64,000 nucleotides of DNA from Bartonella tribocorum CIP 105476 (GCF_000196435.1 NC_010161.1:1993501-2057500); one strand, 5' to 3'. Positions 20,363 through 31,450 are shown, numbered from the stretch's first letter. Translations and numbers: made by a program. The notes: generated by a model not told the origin, from the sequence alone.

Positions 20363-21003
20363 CAAGAGATTCTTCCCTTTCTGGAGTTTTTTCTCGCAAT
20401 TGGATTTTTATTCGTGGCGTTCCCGCAATACGCTTTCTTCCTCCTGAAGGACCACCAGAAATTGCATTTGCAGGACGTTCCAATGTTGGAAAATCATCTT
20501 TAATCAATGCACTTGTCCAGCAAAAAGGCTTAGCACGGACCTCAAATACACCAGGACGAACTCAAGAACTTAATTATTTTATCCCCGATGGCTTTAGTGG
20601 ACAAAGAGGAGATCTTCCTCCTTTCGCAGTCGTCGATATGCCGGGTTATGGTTTTGCTGCTGCTCCGAAAAATCTGGTTGATGCTTGGACAAATTTGATT
20701 TTTAGCTATTTACGGGGACGCTCAACACTAAAACGTGTATATCTCTTGATTGATTCACGGCACGGCATTAAAAATAATGATGAAGATGTTCTTGCACTCC
20801 TTGATAAAGCAGCTGTTTCTTACCAAATTGTTTTGACAAAAAGCGATAAAATCAAATCAAATGCCTTGGAAAAATTGATTATGATTACACAAACAAAACT
20901 TCTCAAACATCCAGCAGCTTATCCTGAGATCCTTGCAACCTCTTCAGAAAAAGCGTACGGTTTAGAAGAATTACGAGCTGCCATTTTGCAAACCATTGCA
21001 TAA
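20359..21003 (+). CDS. engB: Ribosome biogenesis GTP-binding protein EngB (YihA/YsxC)
   Basis: A 214-residue GTPase needed for large-subunit assembly. The G1 motif GRSNVGKSS is at residues 39-47, the [14 protein letters not shown] switch region follows, then G3 DMPGYG and G4 TKSDK. I chose ATG 20359, which overlaps the yidC stop as ATGA; the frame stays open further upstream, but that would run deep into yidC. In many rhizobia argB follows this gene; here it does not. Confidence 0.95.
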   Translation: MTRDSSLSGVFSRNWIFIRGVPAIRFLPPEGPPEIAFAGRSNVGKSSLINALVQQKGLARTSNTPGRTQELNYFIPDGFSGQRGDLPPFAVVDMPGYGFAAAPKNLVDAWTNLIFSYLRGRSTLKRVYLLIDSRHGIKNNDEDVLALLDKAAVSYQIVLTKSDKIKSNALEKLIMITQTKLLKHPAAYPEILATSSEKAYGLEELRAAILQTIA

Positions 21004-21142
21004 GAGAACACATTCATATTATTAACAATTTATTAAGCATAATTGCTCGCCACTGCTAATGATCTTGTACTTCTATTCAAGCCCCTTTATAAAAAAGATG
21101 ACTTGAAAGAATTTTTATTAACTCTATTTGATAGTGTAAATT

Positions 21143-21835
21143 ATGCTGACACTTTTTCACTCTCCCCTATCCACTGCTTCGCGCTTCATACGCCTCATTC
21201 TTGGGGAATATGGTATAGCCACGCAACTGATTGAAGAATATGAATGGGCTAGAAGACACGAATTTCTCGCTCTCAATCCTGCCGGTCATGTTCCCGTTTT
21301 TCTTGATGAACACGAGGTTCCATTATCAGGTCCCTTTGTTATCTGCGAATATTTAGATGAAACCCATGGAAGTTTACGACAAGAAAATAAACTCTTTCCG
21401 GAAAACCCTTTAAATCGTGCGGAAGTACGCCGCCTCAATGACTGGTTTTTAAATAAATTTGAAAATGAAGCAACGCGTCATATTGTCCGAGAACGAATCC
21501 ATAAACGTGAAATGCCCCTCGCCATTGGCGGTGGAGCACCCAATTCACAAATTTTACGCAATGCACGGGCCAATATTCCACCCCATATGAACTATCTCAA
21601 TTGGCTTTGTGCCTCTCGCGATAGCTTAGTGGGTTCTACCTTGTCCTATGCTGACCTAGCAGCCGCCGCTGCTGTTTCCGTCCTTGACTTTCTAGGGGAA
21701 ATTGACTGGGAACAATCCCCTGCTGCTAAAGACTGGTACATGCGGATTAAATCACGCCCTTCTTTTCGTTCTCTTTTAACAGATCGTGTTCGTGGAATTG
21801 TTGCCAGTGCTCACTATGCCGATCTTGATTTCTAG
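21143..21835 (+). CDS. fzlA: Glutathione S-transferase-like protein, probable FzlA
   Basis: A 230-residue thioredoxin-fold/GST protein: MLTLFHSPLSTASRFIRLILGEYG at the N-terminus, NPAGHVPVFLDE, then a helical C-terminal domain with LSYADLAAAAAVSVLDFLGEIDW. The unusual S-R-F-I-R-L-I-L-G-E-Y start and the AGHVPV pattern are close to the alphaproteobacterial FzlA proteins, which bind FtsZ and regulate constriction rather than act as detoxifying transferases. That assignment is from recognition of the pattern, so an ordinary GST remains possible. Confidence 0.7.
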   Translation: MLTLFHSPLSTASRFIRLILGEYGIATQLIEEYEWARRHEFLALNPAGHVPVFLDEHEVPLSGPFVICEYLDETHGSLRQENKLFPENPLNRAEVRRLNDWFLNKFENEATRHIVRERIHKREMPLAIGGGAPNSQILRNARANIPPHMNYLNWLCASRDSLVGSTLSYADLAAAAAVSVLDFLGEIDWEQSPAAKDWYMRIKSRPSFRSLLTDRVRGIVASAHYADLDF

Positions 21836-21839
21836 CTTC

Positions 21840-22955
21840 CTCTTACAAACAAAAATAAAAACCCATCATATCTCTTATTCCAAGCCTTCTTATAATACAC
21901 CTAAAAAAATCTTTTTTGCCGTATCACAAAAAGTTCCGTATAGAGATAAAGACATTTAACAAAGTGTTTTAAAGTCTCTCTTTAAAAATAAGAGCTGTAG
22001 CACCATTAAAAGCTAAGCAAATAAAATAACCATACCATGTTATCCTCCATTCTTCCCCATATATGAAAAAACGCATTTCATGACATGCATAACTATTTAC
22101 TCTTAATAGAAAAAAGCTCTATCATGTGTTTTTACAACATAACAATTTTTTCAACGAGCTTCCCTAAAAGGGAGAAAATCCAACCAACGCTCGTGTGTCA
22201 ACAATTCAATTTTTCAAGCATCTTCCTGTTTTTGACGTCTTTTATGTGTTTTTATTCATAAATAACGCATTGATTAAAAACGATAATTTTTTAATTGAAG
22301 CATAAATTTCAAATACTTTTCACGCATAATCCTCCTCACTTAAATCAATTAAAATCTCTTTCTTACCACGTCATAAACGGGATTGGTGTGTGAAAAAATT
22401 GTATAAGAAAAGAATAAAATCCCTATGAATCATTTCAAATACCAAAGCAAAGGCTGGCAAAACGTATAATGATACCTAATTTGCACTTTTATGAAGCATA
22501 GCGCTGCAGAATAGATTTTATATTATTCATTGGAGATTTTCTCATTATACCATCCACGAGAACTATCGTGAAACGAGTTTAGGAACATTGAAACATATTT
22601 CTTTAAAACACACACATGAATTGGCAACATACATGTATTTTATTTGAAGTATTTTATTTTACATGAAGAAATGTGCCTCTATTCAAGAACGGGAGAAATA
22701 AAAGCGCCACAGCAATGTGCAATCTCCATGAGACTTTACAAACAAGGCTCACCCTATTCATCACACACTTTAACAAAAAACATCTCTCTATAAATTTTTT
22801 AATCTTACCATCACTTACCCTAAACAATAGAATTTTACAGTACAAAAGGATAAGTTAAAGTAGGAATTTTTTTTCTATAAAGATAAAGAACGGTTGGAAA
22901 GAAGGTAAGAATTTGCCTATACTACGGTGGTGTAAAGTATTATAAGGAGATAAAA
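21840..22955. other. Non-coding spacer with a full copy of the dispersed repeat
   Basis: No supported gene in 1.1 kb. The stretch at about 22240-22645 is one copy of the repeat family seen at 30340, 34070, 34615 and 36690. It has the ATCAATTAAAATCTCTTTCTT core and the tail block TTTCTTTAAAACACACACATG followed by AATTGGCAACA. The dapB promoter lies near the right end, where ATAAGGAG precedes the start. Confidence 0.6.
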
Positions 22956-23768
22956 ATGCGCCTTACAGTTGTTGGTGCAAATGGAAGAATGGGACGTGAA
23001 CTCATTACAGCAATCCGGCAAAGGAAAGATGTAGAGCTTTGTGCTGTTCTTGTACGCAAAAACTCACCTTTTGTAGGAAAAGATGCCAGTGTATTAATTG
23101 GCTCAGACTCCCTTGGAATTCGCATCACAGACGATCCTGAAAATGCCTTTTCAAGCACAGAAGGTATTGTCGATTTTTCACACCCCCAAGCCAGTCTTCT
23201 TTATGCTGACTATGCTGCTCAAAAAAAACTTGTCCATATTATCGGCACCACAGGATTTAGCAAAACAGAAGAAGAAAAAATTGCAGAGTTTGCGAAATAT
23301 ACAACAATTGTCAAATCCGGAAATATGAGCCTTGGAATAAATCTTTTAGCCAACCTTGTAAAGAAAGCGGCCAAAGCATTAGAAGCCGATGATTTTGATA
23401 TCGAAATTTATGAAATGCATCACGCGAACAAAGTTGATGCCCCTTCTGGAACCGCTCTTCTTCTTGGACAAGCAGCGGCTGAAGGTCGCAATGTTATGCT
23501 GCAAGATGTACGTATTAACGAACGCAATGGCTATACAGGGAAACGCGAAAAAGGCTCCATTGGCTTTTCTTGTTCACGGGGTGGAACGGTTATTGGCGAA
23601 CACAGTGTCATTTTTGCCGGCTCCCATGAGCGCATTGTTCTTTCACATACAGCGCAAGAACGCTCTATCTTTGCCAATGGCGCATTAAAAGCAGCTTCGT
23701 GGGCAAAAAACCATGCAAATGGTCTTTATTCAATGCTCGATGTCTTGGGATTAAACGATCAATTTTAA
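22956..23768 (+). CDS. dapB: 4-hydroxy-tetrahydrodipicolinate reductase
   Basis: A 270-residue enzyme of the diaminopimelate/lysine pathway that reduces the DapA product with NAD(P)H. It has the nucleotide-binding [12 protein letters not shown] at the N-terminus, [11 protein letters not shown] in the middle, and the substrate motif [16 protein letters not shown]. The catalytic HH pair and the K-V-D-A-P-S-G-T loop are intact. A strong AAGGAGAT Shine-Dalgarno precedes the ATG. gpmA follows 23 bases after the stop. Confidence 0.96.
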   Translation: MRLTVVGANGRMGRELITAIRQRKDVELCAVLVRKNSPFVGKDASVLIGSDSLGIRITDDPENAFSSTEGIVDFSHPQASLLYADYAAQKKLVHIIGTTGFSKTEEEKIAEFAKYTTIVKSGNMSLGINLLANLVKKAAKALEADDFDIEIYEMHHANKVDAPSGTALLLGQAAAEGRNVMLQDVRINERNGYTGKREKGSIGFSCSRGGTVIGEHSVIFAGSHERIVLSHTAQERSIFANGALKAASWAKNHANGLYSMLDVLGLNDQF

Positions 23769-23791
23769 ACAATCAAAAGAGGCAATTCATA

Positions 23792-24412
23792 ATGGGACGC
23801 ACACTTGTACTCATCCGTCACGGACAAAGCGAATGGAATCTCAAAAACCTTTTTACGGGTTGGAAAGACCCTGATTTAACAGAAAAAGGGCATGCAGAAG
23901 CGATAGCAGCAGGAAAAAAACTAAAAGAAACTGGTGTGAAGTTTGATATTGCTTATACATCTGCCTTACAGCGTGCCCAAAAAACGGCTCAGCACATTTT
24001 AGAGCAAATGGGACAATCAGATTTAGAAATGATCAAAAGCGCCGCCTTGAATGAACGTAATTATGGTGATCTTTCTGGTTTAAATAAAGATGAAGTACGC
24101 CAACAATGGGGAGAAGAACAAGTGAAAATGTGGCGCCGCTCCTATACGATTGCGCCTCCTAATGGAGAAAGCCTACGCGATACCGGTGCACGCATTTGGC
24201 CTTATTATCTTTACCATATCCAGCCTCATATTTTGCGCTCTCAAACTGTTTTGATCGCAGCACATGGAAACTCTCTTCGTGCTCTTATGATGGCGCTTGA
24301 AGGTCTAAACGGCGAAGAAATTATATCTCAAGAATTAGCGACCGGTATTCCTATTATTTATACCTTTAATCCCGATTCAACCATTTCATCAAAGACAATC
24401 ATCACACCTTAA
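23792..24412 (+). CDS. gpmA: 2,3-bisphosphoglycerate-dependent phosphoglycerate mutase
   Basis: A 206-residue glycolytic enzyme interconverting 3- and 2-phosphoglycerate. The catalytic motif [10 protein letters not shown] is near residue 7, [14 protein letters not shown] follows, and the second histidine lies in [12 protein letters not shown] take ATG 23792, preceded by AAGAGGCA. The frame is open further upstream into dapB, but family similarity begins at [11 protein letters not shown]. It probably shares a transcript with dapB. Confidence 0.95.
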   Translation: MGRTLVLIRHGQSEWNLKNLFTGWKDPDLTEKGHAEAIAAGKKLKETGVKFDIAYTSALQRAQKTAQHILEQMGQSDLEMIKSAALNERNYGDLSGLNKDEVRQQWGEEQVKMWRRSYTIAPPNGESLRDTGARIWPYYLYHIQPHILRSQTVLIAAHGNSLRALMMALEGLNGEEIISQELATGIPIIYTFNPDSTISSKTIITP

Positions 24413-24801
24413 ATTCTTGAAAGTGTAATAGTGTAATGGAGTTAGAGCATGTAATCTAATGCTGTCATACTTTAAAATGAATAGGTTTCTCACCTCCTCA
24501 CCGTGAAAGATCAATGTTCCTACTCTCTCTCCCATTTGTCATCAGATGAGTTTCTCTTGCAATTATTCATGATCTTTGAAGTTTCTCCACACCGTTCCAC
24601 TTTCAATATTGTGTTTAACTTCGTTATTTCATACCGGATTAATAAAAAATGAAAATGAGACATCGGTCACATTACACTTTATAATATGCATGATATGCAT
24701 AAAGGTAGCTTCCACTATCCGTACCCAAAAAAAATGTTTCGATAGTCGTATAGATAATTTTATTGACAGAATTACTTCACACGCTTAGATGATTTTTATA
24801 A

Positions 24802-24886
24802 GCCCAGATGGCGGAATTGGTAGACGCGCAGGTTTCAGGTACCTGTGCCGCAAGGCGTGGAGGTTCGAGTCCTCTTCCGGGCACCA
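24802..24886 (+). tRNA. tRNA-Leu (anticodon CAG)
   Basis: An 85-base cloverleaf: GCCCAGA acceptor strand, the TGGCGGAATTGGTAGACGCG D-arm of leucine tRNAs, anticodon stem CAGGT/ACCTG around loop TTCAGGT (CAG at the centre), a long variable arm, the GGTTCGAGTCC T-arm, and encoded CCA at 24884-24886. One acceptor pair is an A-C mismatch. Confidence 0.96.
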
Positions 24887-24889
24887 TCA

Positions 24890-25866
24890 AATTTTATATC
24901 AGCGGTAACTTCTTTTTTATTTTACACGCGTTCTTTCATGTGAGAGCCATATCAATAAACATAAGAGAATAGGATTTTCCGATATACCTCTTAATTTTTG
25001 TGAATCCGGACTTCTTTTCAAAGTATTTTTTGACATCCTTAATGCCCAAAAGAGCTCCCCTTTTAAAAAAATCTCTTTTATGACAATCATTCAACCTCAA
25101 AATAGGCATTCAGCCTCAAAATAAAATGAATCTTGAATGTTGAAAAAACTATCCCTCAAATCATAAGGAAAAATTTAACTTCCCTACAAAACCTATTAAA
25201 TCAAGACAAAAGCCTCTCGATCATAAAGTCTCATGATCATTCATCTGGCTCCTCCCAATAAAAGAGATAATCCCTAAATGTGCTCATGTATTATAATTGA
25301 CGACCAATATCATAATCTATGAGAGAAAAAATTTTTACGCTTCATTATTTATCATTCAATAAAATACCCTAACTCATTAAACTTCAAATCCAATCAAATT
25401 GGAAAATCAGCACAGAATGGTGAACCATAAAAGTTAAAAGAAAATGGATTATATGAGACGATAACGAACAAGAAAAATTCTCTTTCCTGAAATCATTTTT
25501 CAAAAAAATTATCTGATAAAAAAGTAGAAGAGAATAAAAACAGAAATACATTTAAAAAAATATATATACACGCATACTTACGCATAAAAAAATGTTCTTT
25601 AGTGGTAAACTCAAAAATAGTTTATTACCAATGATATGAGAAAAATTTACTTGTTACAGCAACATGAATCAAGAAAAATCGTAGAAACATAGAGTGTATA
25701 ATCATCTGTCACGAGAAAAAATTTTAATCACATATCTAAGTTCTGTTTTTTGAATCTTCTTTTCTTGTTTTATCTAAAACATGAGACAATCTATTCAATT
25801 ATCGGTATTACATATCACCATGATTAAAAACGAATGCCATAAAAAATTCAAAGCATCGTGCCGCTT
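24890..25866. other. AT-rich spacer, nothing recognised
   Basis: Nearly 1 kb after tRNA-Leu with frequent stops in all frames and no repeat or RNA that I can support. It precedes the end of a minus-strand cluster of small genes. Confidence 0.5.
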
Positions 25867-26070
25867 TTATTGTTCTTTCTCCAATAACCCCTCGATTGCC
25901 GTATCTCGTTCTTTAATTACTTTTTCTAATTCTGCAACGACCTTTTTATACAATTTCGAACGCTTCGTATAAGAATAACCAAGCATAATGATTGCTATAT
26001 GAAAAAGACAACTAATAATTGTACTTATGAAAACAAACAATATCATAAGAGTCATTATTTTTCTCTCCAT
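25867..26070 (-). CDS. Small single-TM protein with a charged coiled-coil tail
   Basis: A 67-residue protein with one hydrophobic segment at about residues 6-30 and a charged helical C-terminus (KLYKKVVAELEKVIKERDTAIEGLLEKEQ pattern). It overlaps the preceding gene by 16 bases, which supports coupled translation. The KERDTAIEGL-type tail resembles the KERDDAVQML stretch in the first gene of this set, suggesting related architecture. No known family is recognised. Confidence 0.6.
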   Translation of the reverse strand: MERKIMTLMILFVFISTIISCLFHIAIIMLGYSYTKRSKLYKKVVAELEKVIKERDTAIEGLLEKEQ

Positions 26071-26507
26071 TTTTGTGCTGCAAAAGCTTTATCTCGCTGC
26101 TGAAAAGTGTCTTCTAATTGCTGAAGTGTTCTTTTCAATTTCTTCGTCAATCGTATGTGTAAAATTAAAATAATCGGAATAGCTATACAACAACAGATCA
26201 ACATAAATAGGCTCAAGATACAGATAAAAGTAAGAATATCAAACTCTCTGACCCCATCCAATACTTGGATAAGGGACTCATCCAATATTTGGGTAATAAC
26301 CTCATCTAACGTTTGGATAACAGAGTCCACTGCCAAACTGATAATAAATATGCAGAGGATTATTTTATAGTCCTTCGATGAAAGCGCCATAGCTTCTTTA
26401 AATGCTAAAACTTTAGATTCTTTTTCAGATGCTGAAGAAACTTCCGAAATCTTATTATCTTGTTTTTGAAGTGTCTCATGCAATGGTTGTGTTTCTTGTA
26501 TTGTCAT
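26055..26507 (-). CDS. Two-TM hypothetical protein with coiled-coil C-terminus
   Basis: A 150-residue protein. A charged N-terminus (about 1-44) leads to a hydrophobic segment at about 46-65. A middle stretch with a threefold pattern (IQTLDEVI, TQILDESL, IQVLDGVR) follows, then a second long hydrophobic segment at about 92-117, and finally a charged helix (LKRTLQQLEDTFQQRDKAF). The repeated (I/V)-L-D pattern in the loop is visible in the DNA as GGATAA/ATTTGGAT units near 26262-26320. The function is unknown. It lies 12 bases after the 49-codon gene and overlaps the next one. Confidence 0.6.
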   Translation of the reverse strand: MTIQETQPLHETLQKQDNKISEVSSASEKESKVLAFKEAMALSSKDYKIILCIFIISLAVDSVIQTLDEVITQILDESLIQVLDGVREFDILTFICILSLFMLICCCIAIPIILILHIRLTKKLKRTLQQLEDTFQQRDKAFAAQKWREK

Positions 26508-26519
26508 ACTGGTCTCATT

Positions 26520-26669
26520 TTATTCTTCATTTTCAGAGCGTGTTTCTCGCGCGTTTTCATCTCTTTTCCATCTCTCTTTTTCCGCTCTTTCACAGTTCCT
26601 GTTACACAAAAAACAAAGAGTTCCTATAATAACTGTAACGGATATAATGAGCACAATTGCAAATCCCAC
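26520..26669 (-). CDS. 49-residue single-TM protein with GTG start
   Basis: Read on the minus strand, GTG at 26669 opens a 49-codon frame: GFAIVLIISVTVIIGTLCF (a membrane helix), then CNRNCERAEKERWKRDEN and a charged tail ending SENEE before TAA. A strong AAAAAGGAG site stands six bases before the GTG. The layout (short helix plus charged tail), strand and tight spacing match the two genes downstream, so I regard it as a real gene of this set. Two cysteines follow the helix. The function is unknown. Confidence 0.6.
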   Translation of the reverse strand: MGFAIVLIISVTVIIGTLCFLCNRNCERAEKERWKRDENARETRSENEE

Positions 26670-26752
26670 CGTTCACTCCTTTTTCAATGAAATCATTGTT
26701 CATCGTCTCATGCATTCTTTCCCATTTGCATCAATGAACAACTTTCTATTTC

Positions 26753-27343
26753 TTATCGCGATATTTTCTTCAGATTTTGAAGCCTGTTATTTAAACGGTC
26801 AACTTCGTGATTGAGCCTTTCAAGTTCTTTATTGAGTCCATCAACATGTCCATGATGTTTAGAAATTACTTCTAAAATATGTAATGATTGAGACTGATCT
26901 TTAAGCTTATTGGCTTTGTCTAACTCTCGAAAGGCCTCTGTCCTTTTCTTAACATGTTCAAATAGCGTGAAAAACGTCCCGATCCGCTCAAAAATTGCAG
27001 CATTTCGCTTTTGAATTATCTCATGCTGATAAGTAATTTGTTTATTGTTTGGCATATTTTTCAGCAATGCCAAATAGAGTTCCTGCTGTTCAAAAGCTAT
27101 TCTCTCCAAATCCTCTAGCGCTACCCCTAATAACTTCATTGTATCGTTCCATCCCCGTTCCGCATTTTCTTTTTCAAATTTTTCTGAATCTAACATCTGA
27201 ACAGCATCATCCCGTTCCTTAACGACTTGAGAACAGAATAATTTATCGACCCCGCTATAGCCATATGAGGCGGACACAAGATAGGCGTGCAAAAATATGA
27301 TAAGCAATAAGCCTTCTCTCAACAGAATTTTTTTTGTAAACAT
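26753..27343 (-). CDS. Exported coiled-coil protein of unknown function
   Basis: A 196-residue protein with a signal peptide (basic MFTKK, hydrophobic about 10-24, cleavage likely near ASYG) and a mature part that is almost all charged helix. The last 40 residues have a clear heptad pattern (LNKELERLNHEVDRLNNRLQNL), so it probably forms a coiled coil in the periplasm or outside. It is the first gene of the four-gene minus-strand set. No family is recognised. Confidence 0.65.
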   Translation of the reverse strand: MFTKKILLREGLLLIIFLHAYLVSASYGYSGVDKLFCSQVVKERDDAVQMLDSEKFEKENAERGWNDTMKLLGVALEDLERIAFEQQELYLALLKNMPNNKQITYQHEIIQKRNAAIFERIGTFFTLFEHVKKRTEAFRELDKANKLKDQSQSLHILEVISKHHGHVDGLNKELERLNHEVDRLNNRLQNLKKISR

Positions 27344-27349
27344 TTTTCT

Positions 27350-28515
27350 ATTTTCTCGTACAAAATACCTTAAAATAAAGACCTAAATTCTCATCAAAAG
27401 ATTCGTATTGAAGTTTATTCAATCTATTTAAAATAATCTACGATAAAAAAAAGGGATAGATTATACACTAATGAAATATTCTACAAATAAAATAAAGATA
27501 TAAAAATTAATTTATTCAATAGATTATTTATAAACTTTTCTGTTTAGCTCTATGTCTTTATGGGAGAAGTTTAATGACTTTATACGTAAATTAAAAAGAA
27601 CTGAATATAATATTGAAAATTAATCAAAAATAGTTTTTTGATTAATAAGTATCCCCCCATGAAATGAGGCAGACACAAAAACAGATAAAATTAATCAATG
27701 GTATTGAATGATATAAAGTTACTTTTAATAGAAATTTGTTTTGTATCAGAAGCAGTAAAAAATTGTATCTTTTACAAAAATTCAAATTTATTCATTTTCT
27801 ATATTACATTTTATGTTATATTCTTTGAGTTAATTAAATATCACAGAATATTAAACTGATAGGATACATTTTTCTCAAGCGGCATTTTTTAGAGAAAATT
27901 TGATTTAATCAGTGGGGACAAGCAATGAACGAAGATATAATTTGAAAAGACAGTATAGAGTGTTATTCGTAAAAGAATACCATTTTGGAGAAGGCTAAAG
28001 AAATATTTATGATCAATGATATAAGTGAGAGACATGAATTGGGGGGAGGGCGTGATCTTTCTTACAGCGCAGTAGATTAAAAAAGCAGATGAAGTTTAAA
28101 ATTCACCATTATTCATCATGAGATGAAAAACTTTCATTCCACGTTTGATTTTTTGTTTTGAACTATTTTCTTGTTCTGTCTGTAATATCTGAAGAATATC
28201 TTTAATAAGCACTCTTTTAGGGTGTCGTTTCCATGGTCAAAGTAACGGTTATTGAGCTTCCATTCAGGATACTATTTTGCAAAAGGAAATCGTTATTTCA
28301 GACTATGGTGAGATTTATATATTGAGTCACGATATATCATGCCCCCTCCTCTTTTATCAGAAATTTAATTCTTAATCGTAATGATATGATCAAAATAACA
28401 AACCTCGAGAGACAATCTTTTTAATAAAATGAAAGTAAAGATGAGCTCTGAAAATAACTTTTTTAGACGTAAATTGATATACTGAGAAACAGTCATAGAG
28501 TAATGGGGGGAATTA
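27350..28515. other. AT-rich spacer with scattered coding debris
   Basis: About 1.2 kb without an intact gene. The left end must hold the promoter of the minus-strand set. On the minus strand, about 28100-28220 can be read as a short run (RVLIKDILQILQTEQENSS..., then MKVFHLMMNNGEF before a stop). It could be the end of a decayed gene, but has no start or recognisable family. Confidence 0.4.
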
Positions 28516-28518
28516 CAA

Positions 28519-28997
28519 ATGTTGATGCGTACAAAAAAAGAGATCAAAAAATCACCTAAAACCAATTTATGGATCATTTCGGCTCTTTCACCTGATCAGC
28601 AAAGAGAATGGATCAGTGAATGGTGTGTAAAAAATAAACAAACCTCTATAAATTCTGATTATGTCAATGATCTCTCTATCTTGAGTTCATTTTACAGATC
28701 TAGACAAAATGATTGCTATGGAAGCAACAGCCCCTCAAATCATTTCCCTCAAAAAATGACGATCTCATTTATGAGGCTTATGTTGCTCCTCATAACCACT
28801 TTAAAGTTGCTTCATTCCCTCTCATTATTAATACGCTGTGAAGTTCCATATAGACCAAAGTGCCTTTTAAACTTTGGAGTGGTTATAAAAAACAACTTTT
28901 CACGGTTTTTTGAAAGGGGATATGAAACCGCTACCTTTTCACAGAAAAATGTTCTCTTCAGTGCAAATTCTCATTGCACAGTCTATGGAACAACACA
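28519..28997 (+). pseudogene. Decayed gene upstream of an MFS transporter
   Basis: The frame from 28519 is coherent for about 60 residues (KSPKTNLWIISALSPDQQRE...). Coding-like sequence then hops frame: FTDLDKMIAMEATAPQIISL continues in a second frame from about 28690, and DDLIYEAYVAPHNHFKVASF in another from about 28757. After that there are several stops. The pattern is a gene broken by at least two frameshifts. I cannot name its family. It ends at the start of the MFS gene, so the two probably formed an operon, as in the enzyme-MFS pairs further right. Confidence 0.55.
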
Positions 28998-30215
28998 ATG
29001 AACAGAGCACGCACTCTTGCTCTTACCTATGGTGCTTATAATGCAATACGCATGCTCATTGGTGTCTACCATGCGATTTTTTTAATGTCTATGGGGGTCA
29101 GTCTCGCGCAATTAGCCCTACTTCAGGTTGTCTTTTCAACAACTATTCTGCTGCTTGATTTTCCTTGCGCTGTTTTAGCGGACAAATATCGACGTAAATA
29201 TTCCGTTATAGCTGGCGTCTTTATGACGGGAATATTTTATCTTCTCTGCCTTCAAGCGCCCAATATGACGGCGCTTATTATTGCACAAATTCTCTATGCA
29301 GCAGGCATTTGCATCATTGTCAGCGCCATTGACGGATGGATTTACCATTCTCTTGGTGATAAACACGATCACTTTTCGCATTATGCGCATCTTTATCACC
29401 AAGTTAATTCTTTCGGCAGTATTTTCAGTGGAATTGTGGGCATTGGAACGATTTATTACTCTGGGCAATATTTTATGGGATATATCATTTCATGCCTCAT
29501 GATGGGATTTATTTTTTTGGTCTTCCTTATTGTTCCGGAAGAAAAGAAATCGGTGATTGAAACACACAAAACAAAGACGATCTTGCAAAATGCTAAGGAA
29601 ACACTCTGGATCTTTCAAAACACTGTAGGCGGAGCATGGTTTATTTTCCTGATGTGTCTTTTTAGCGCGGGTATTCAGATTATTTATCATTTCTGGCAAC
29701 CGATCATACTTTCAGGTGGAAAAATTGATCACCTCAACGGTTCACAAATGTTCGTTTTGATGTGCTGTCATATCGGAGCCTTTTCAGCGCAATATTTTTC
29801 AAATTTACTGATGTCGAAATATCATGTTCTTGATAAAAAATATAAGAATTCTATAAAGTATTTCTCTTTCTTTTCTGCGCTGATGTGCATAGCGCTCTAT
29901 TTTTTAGTCCATAACAATCAAACGGCTGCCTCCGTCATTGCCTTCTCTTTAATCCATGGATTTATTTGCACTGTACCCATAGGGGCAAAAAGCTTATTTT
30001 TCTCAGAACTAAACCAAACACAAACACAACATATTTCCGGTGTTGTCGGTGCTGTATCTTTTAGCGGAAGAATATTTTCAATTACCGTATTAAGTATTAT
30101 TTCTTTTCTTCCTGCAAAAGTTCCACCCTCTTATTACCTCATCTTACCAACCCTTACTTTTTTTATGTGTGGTTTGGTTATCATGAAATGGATGAAACAC
30201 TCTCAAAAGTCTTGA
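28998..30215 (+). CDS. MFS transporter
   Basis: A 405-residue protein with about 12 hydrophobic segments and the MFS loop between helices 2 and 3 (DFPCAVLADKYRRKYSV, a variant of the G-x-L-a-D-r-x-G-r-k motif). It starts at ATG 28998, where MNRARTLALTYGAYN begins the first helix. The frame runs upstream to 28974, but the extra residues are not MFS-like. No clear Shine-Dalgarno is seen. The substrate is unknown. Confidence 0.8.
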   Translation: MNRARTLALTYGAYNAIRMLIGVYHAIFLMSMGVSLAQLALLQVVFSTTILLLDFPCAVLADKYRRKYSVIAGVFMTGIFYLLCLQAPNMTALIIAQILYAAGICIIVSAIDGWIYHSLGDKHDHFSHYAHLYHQVNSFGSIFSGIVGIGTIYYSGQYFMGYIISCLMMGFIFLVFLIVPEEKKSVIETHKTKTILQNAKETLWIFQNTVGGAWFIFLMCLFSAGIQIIYHFWQPIILSGGKIDHLNGSQMFVLMCCHIGAFSAQYFSNLLMSKYHVLDKKYKNSIKYFSFFSALMCIALYFLVHNNQTAASVIAFSLIHGFICTVPIGAKSLFFSELNQTQTQHISGVVGAVSFSGRIFSITVLSIISFLPAKVPPSYYLILPTLTFFMCGLVIMKWMKHSQKS

Positions 30216-30241
30216 TAAGAGGAAAACGATAAAATTATCAC

Positions 30242-31450
30242 ATGCAATTTTTTTCTCAAAGATTTTGTCCTAAAAGAGATCTGGGCTTCTTTAGACTCTT
30301 GAAACATCTCGCTTTCAACAGACAACGTATCCATAAAGAAATAATTTATAATAATAACTCACAAAACCCGAATATCATTAGATTTTTTAAAGTATTGTTT
30401 CATTTTGAATCGATCAAAATCATTTGCTTGCACGCCATAAGCGGAAAGAGCCATATGAGTAAAACCACTTTAGAAAGGAAAGAAGCCTCTTATGAACGTT
30501 TATAGGGCTATTACAACATGGAGACAAGTATACAATATGCCGCCTTGTTTTTTCATAAGTATAAAAATGATGTGCTCTGTAAGCTTTATATTATTCACAG
30601 GAGCTTTTGCATTTTATACCATTCACGAACACCATTGCGAAATGAGCTGGGGAGTGTTGAGAAATATTTCTTTAAAACCAGCGCATAAATTGGCAACACG
30701 CGTATATTCTGTTTAGAACATGCTTTTTTACATTCAGGACGTAATCACAAACGGGATAGACAAAAGTATGAGCCTCATAATCTCCATTATTTAACGGACT
30801 CAACTTCTAAAGATTTATGAAGGTTAGTAAAGCCGAATTTATAAGGTGATGAGTGATGATAAGATGGGAACTGATTTCTATCTTTTTCGCTTTGATATTT
30901 TTTTTTAAATGAAATAATCCTCCCACTTTTAGAATTTGTTCTCTAACAAGTTACAATATTTTCTCCCCTATTTGACCTACAAAAGCTGATACAATGTTTA
31001 AAGCAGTAAACCGTCTTAAATATTTATCTTACATATACTGCTGTGTTAGAAGTCGATATTGATTGACACGCCATAGAAAAAGCAAAAGCTTAGAAAACCA
31101 CGTCACAAAACAAAAAATATGCCTTCAATAGATTGGAAAAATATAGGGATATAAAACACTTTGTGGAACAACATCCCTCACACATTTAACTTTACGCTTA
31201 CTTATTCTTATAAGTGTTCGTACAGCTTTCTATATTCATAAAAATCCGTAAACAATCTTTCGCTAAAAAATATGAAACATCCATGTGATGCGACAACAAA
31301 GCTTCGCCTTCCTTTATCAACAAAAGCATTTATCAACAACAACATGAGAAATTTTCAAACAAACCACTCTATATTTCTCGCAATAATTTTTTTCACAACT
31401 GATCAAACGGCATTTAATATAAATTGGCATGGCGATTTACATAAAACCGA
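30242..31450. other. Non-coding region with a dispersed-repeat copy
   Basis: About 30340-30720 is one full copy of the dispersed repeat, with core GATCAAAATCATTTGCTTGCAC and tail AAATATTTCTTTAAAACC then AAATTGGCAACACGCGTAT. Frames at 30242-30505 and 30492-30716 run through it and are not called. About 31260-31450 may hold the decayed start of the integrase relic that follows. Confidence 0.6.

Noticed and set aside
28100..28220. Coding-like run ending MNNGEF on the minus strand
   Set aside because: Too short, without a start codon signal; possible debris only.
30242..30716. Two frames of 87 and 74 codons
   Set aside because: Both are inside a copy of the dispersed repeat; the equivalent frames in other copies are not open.
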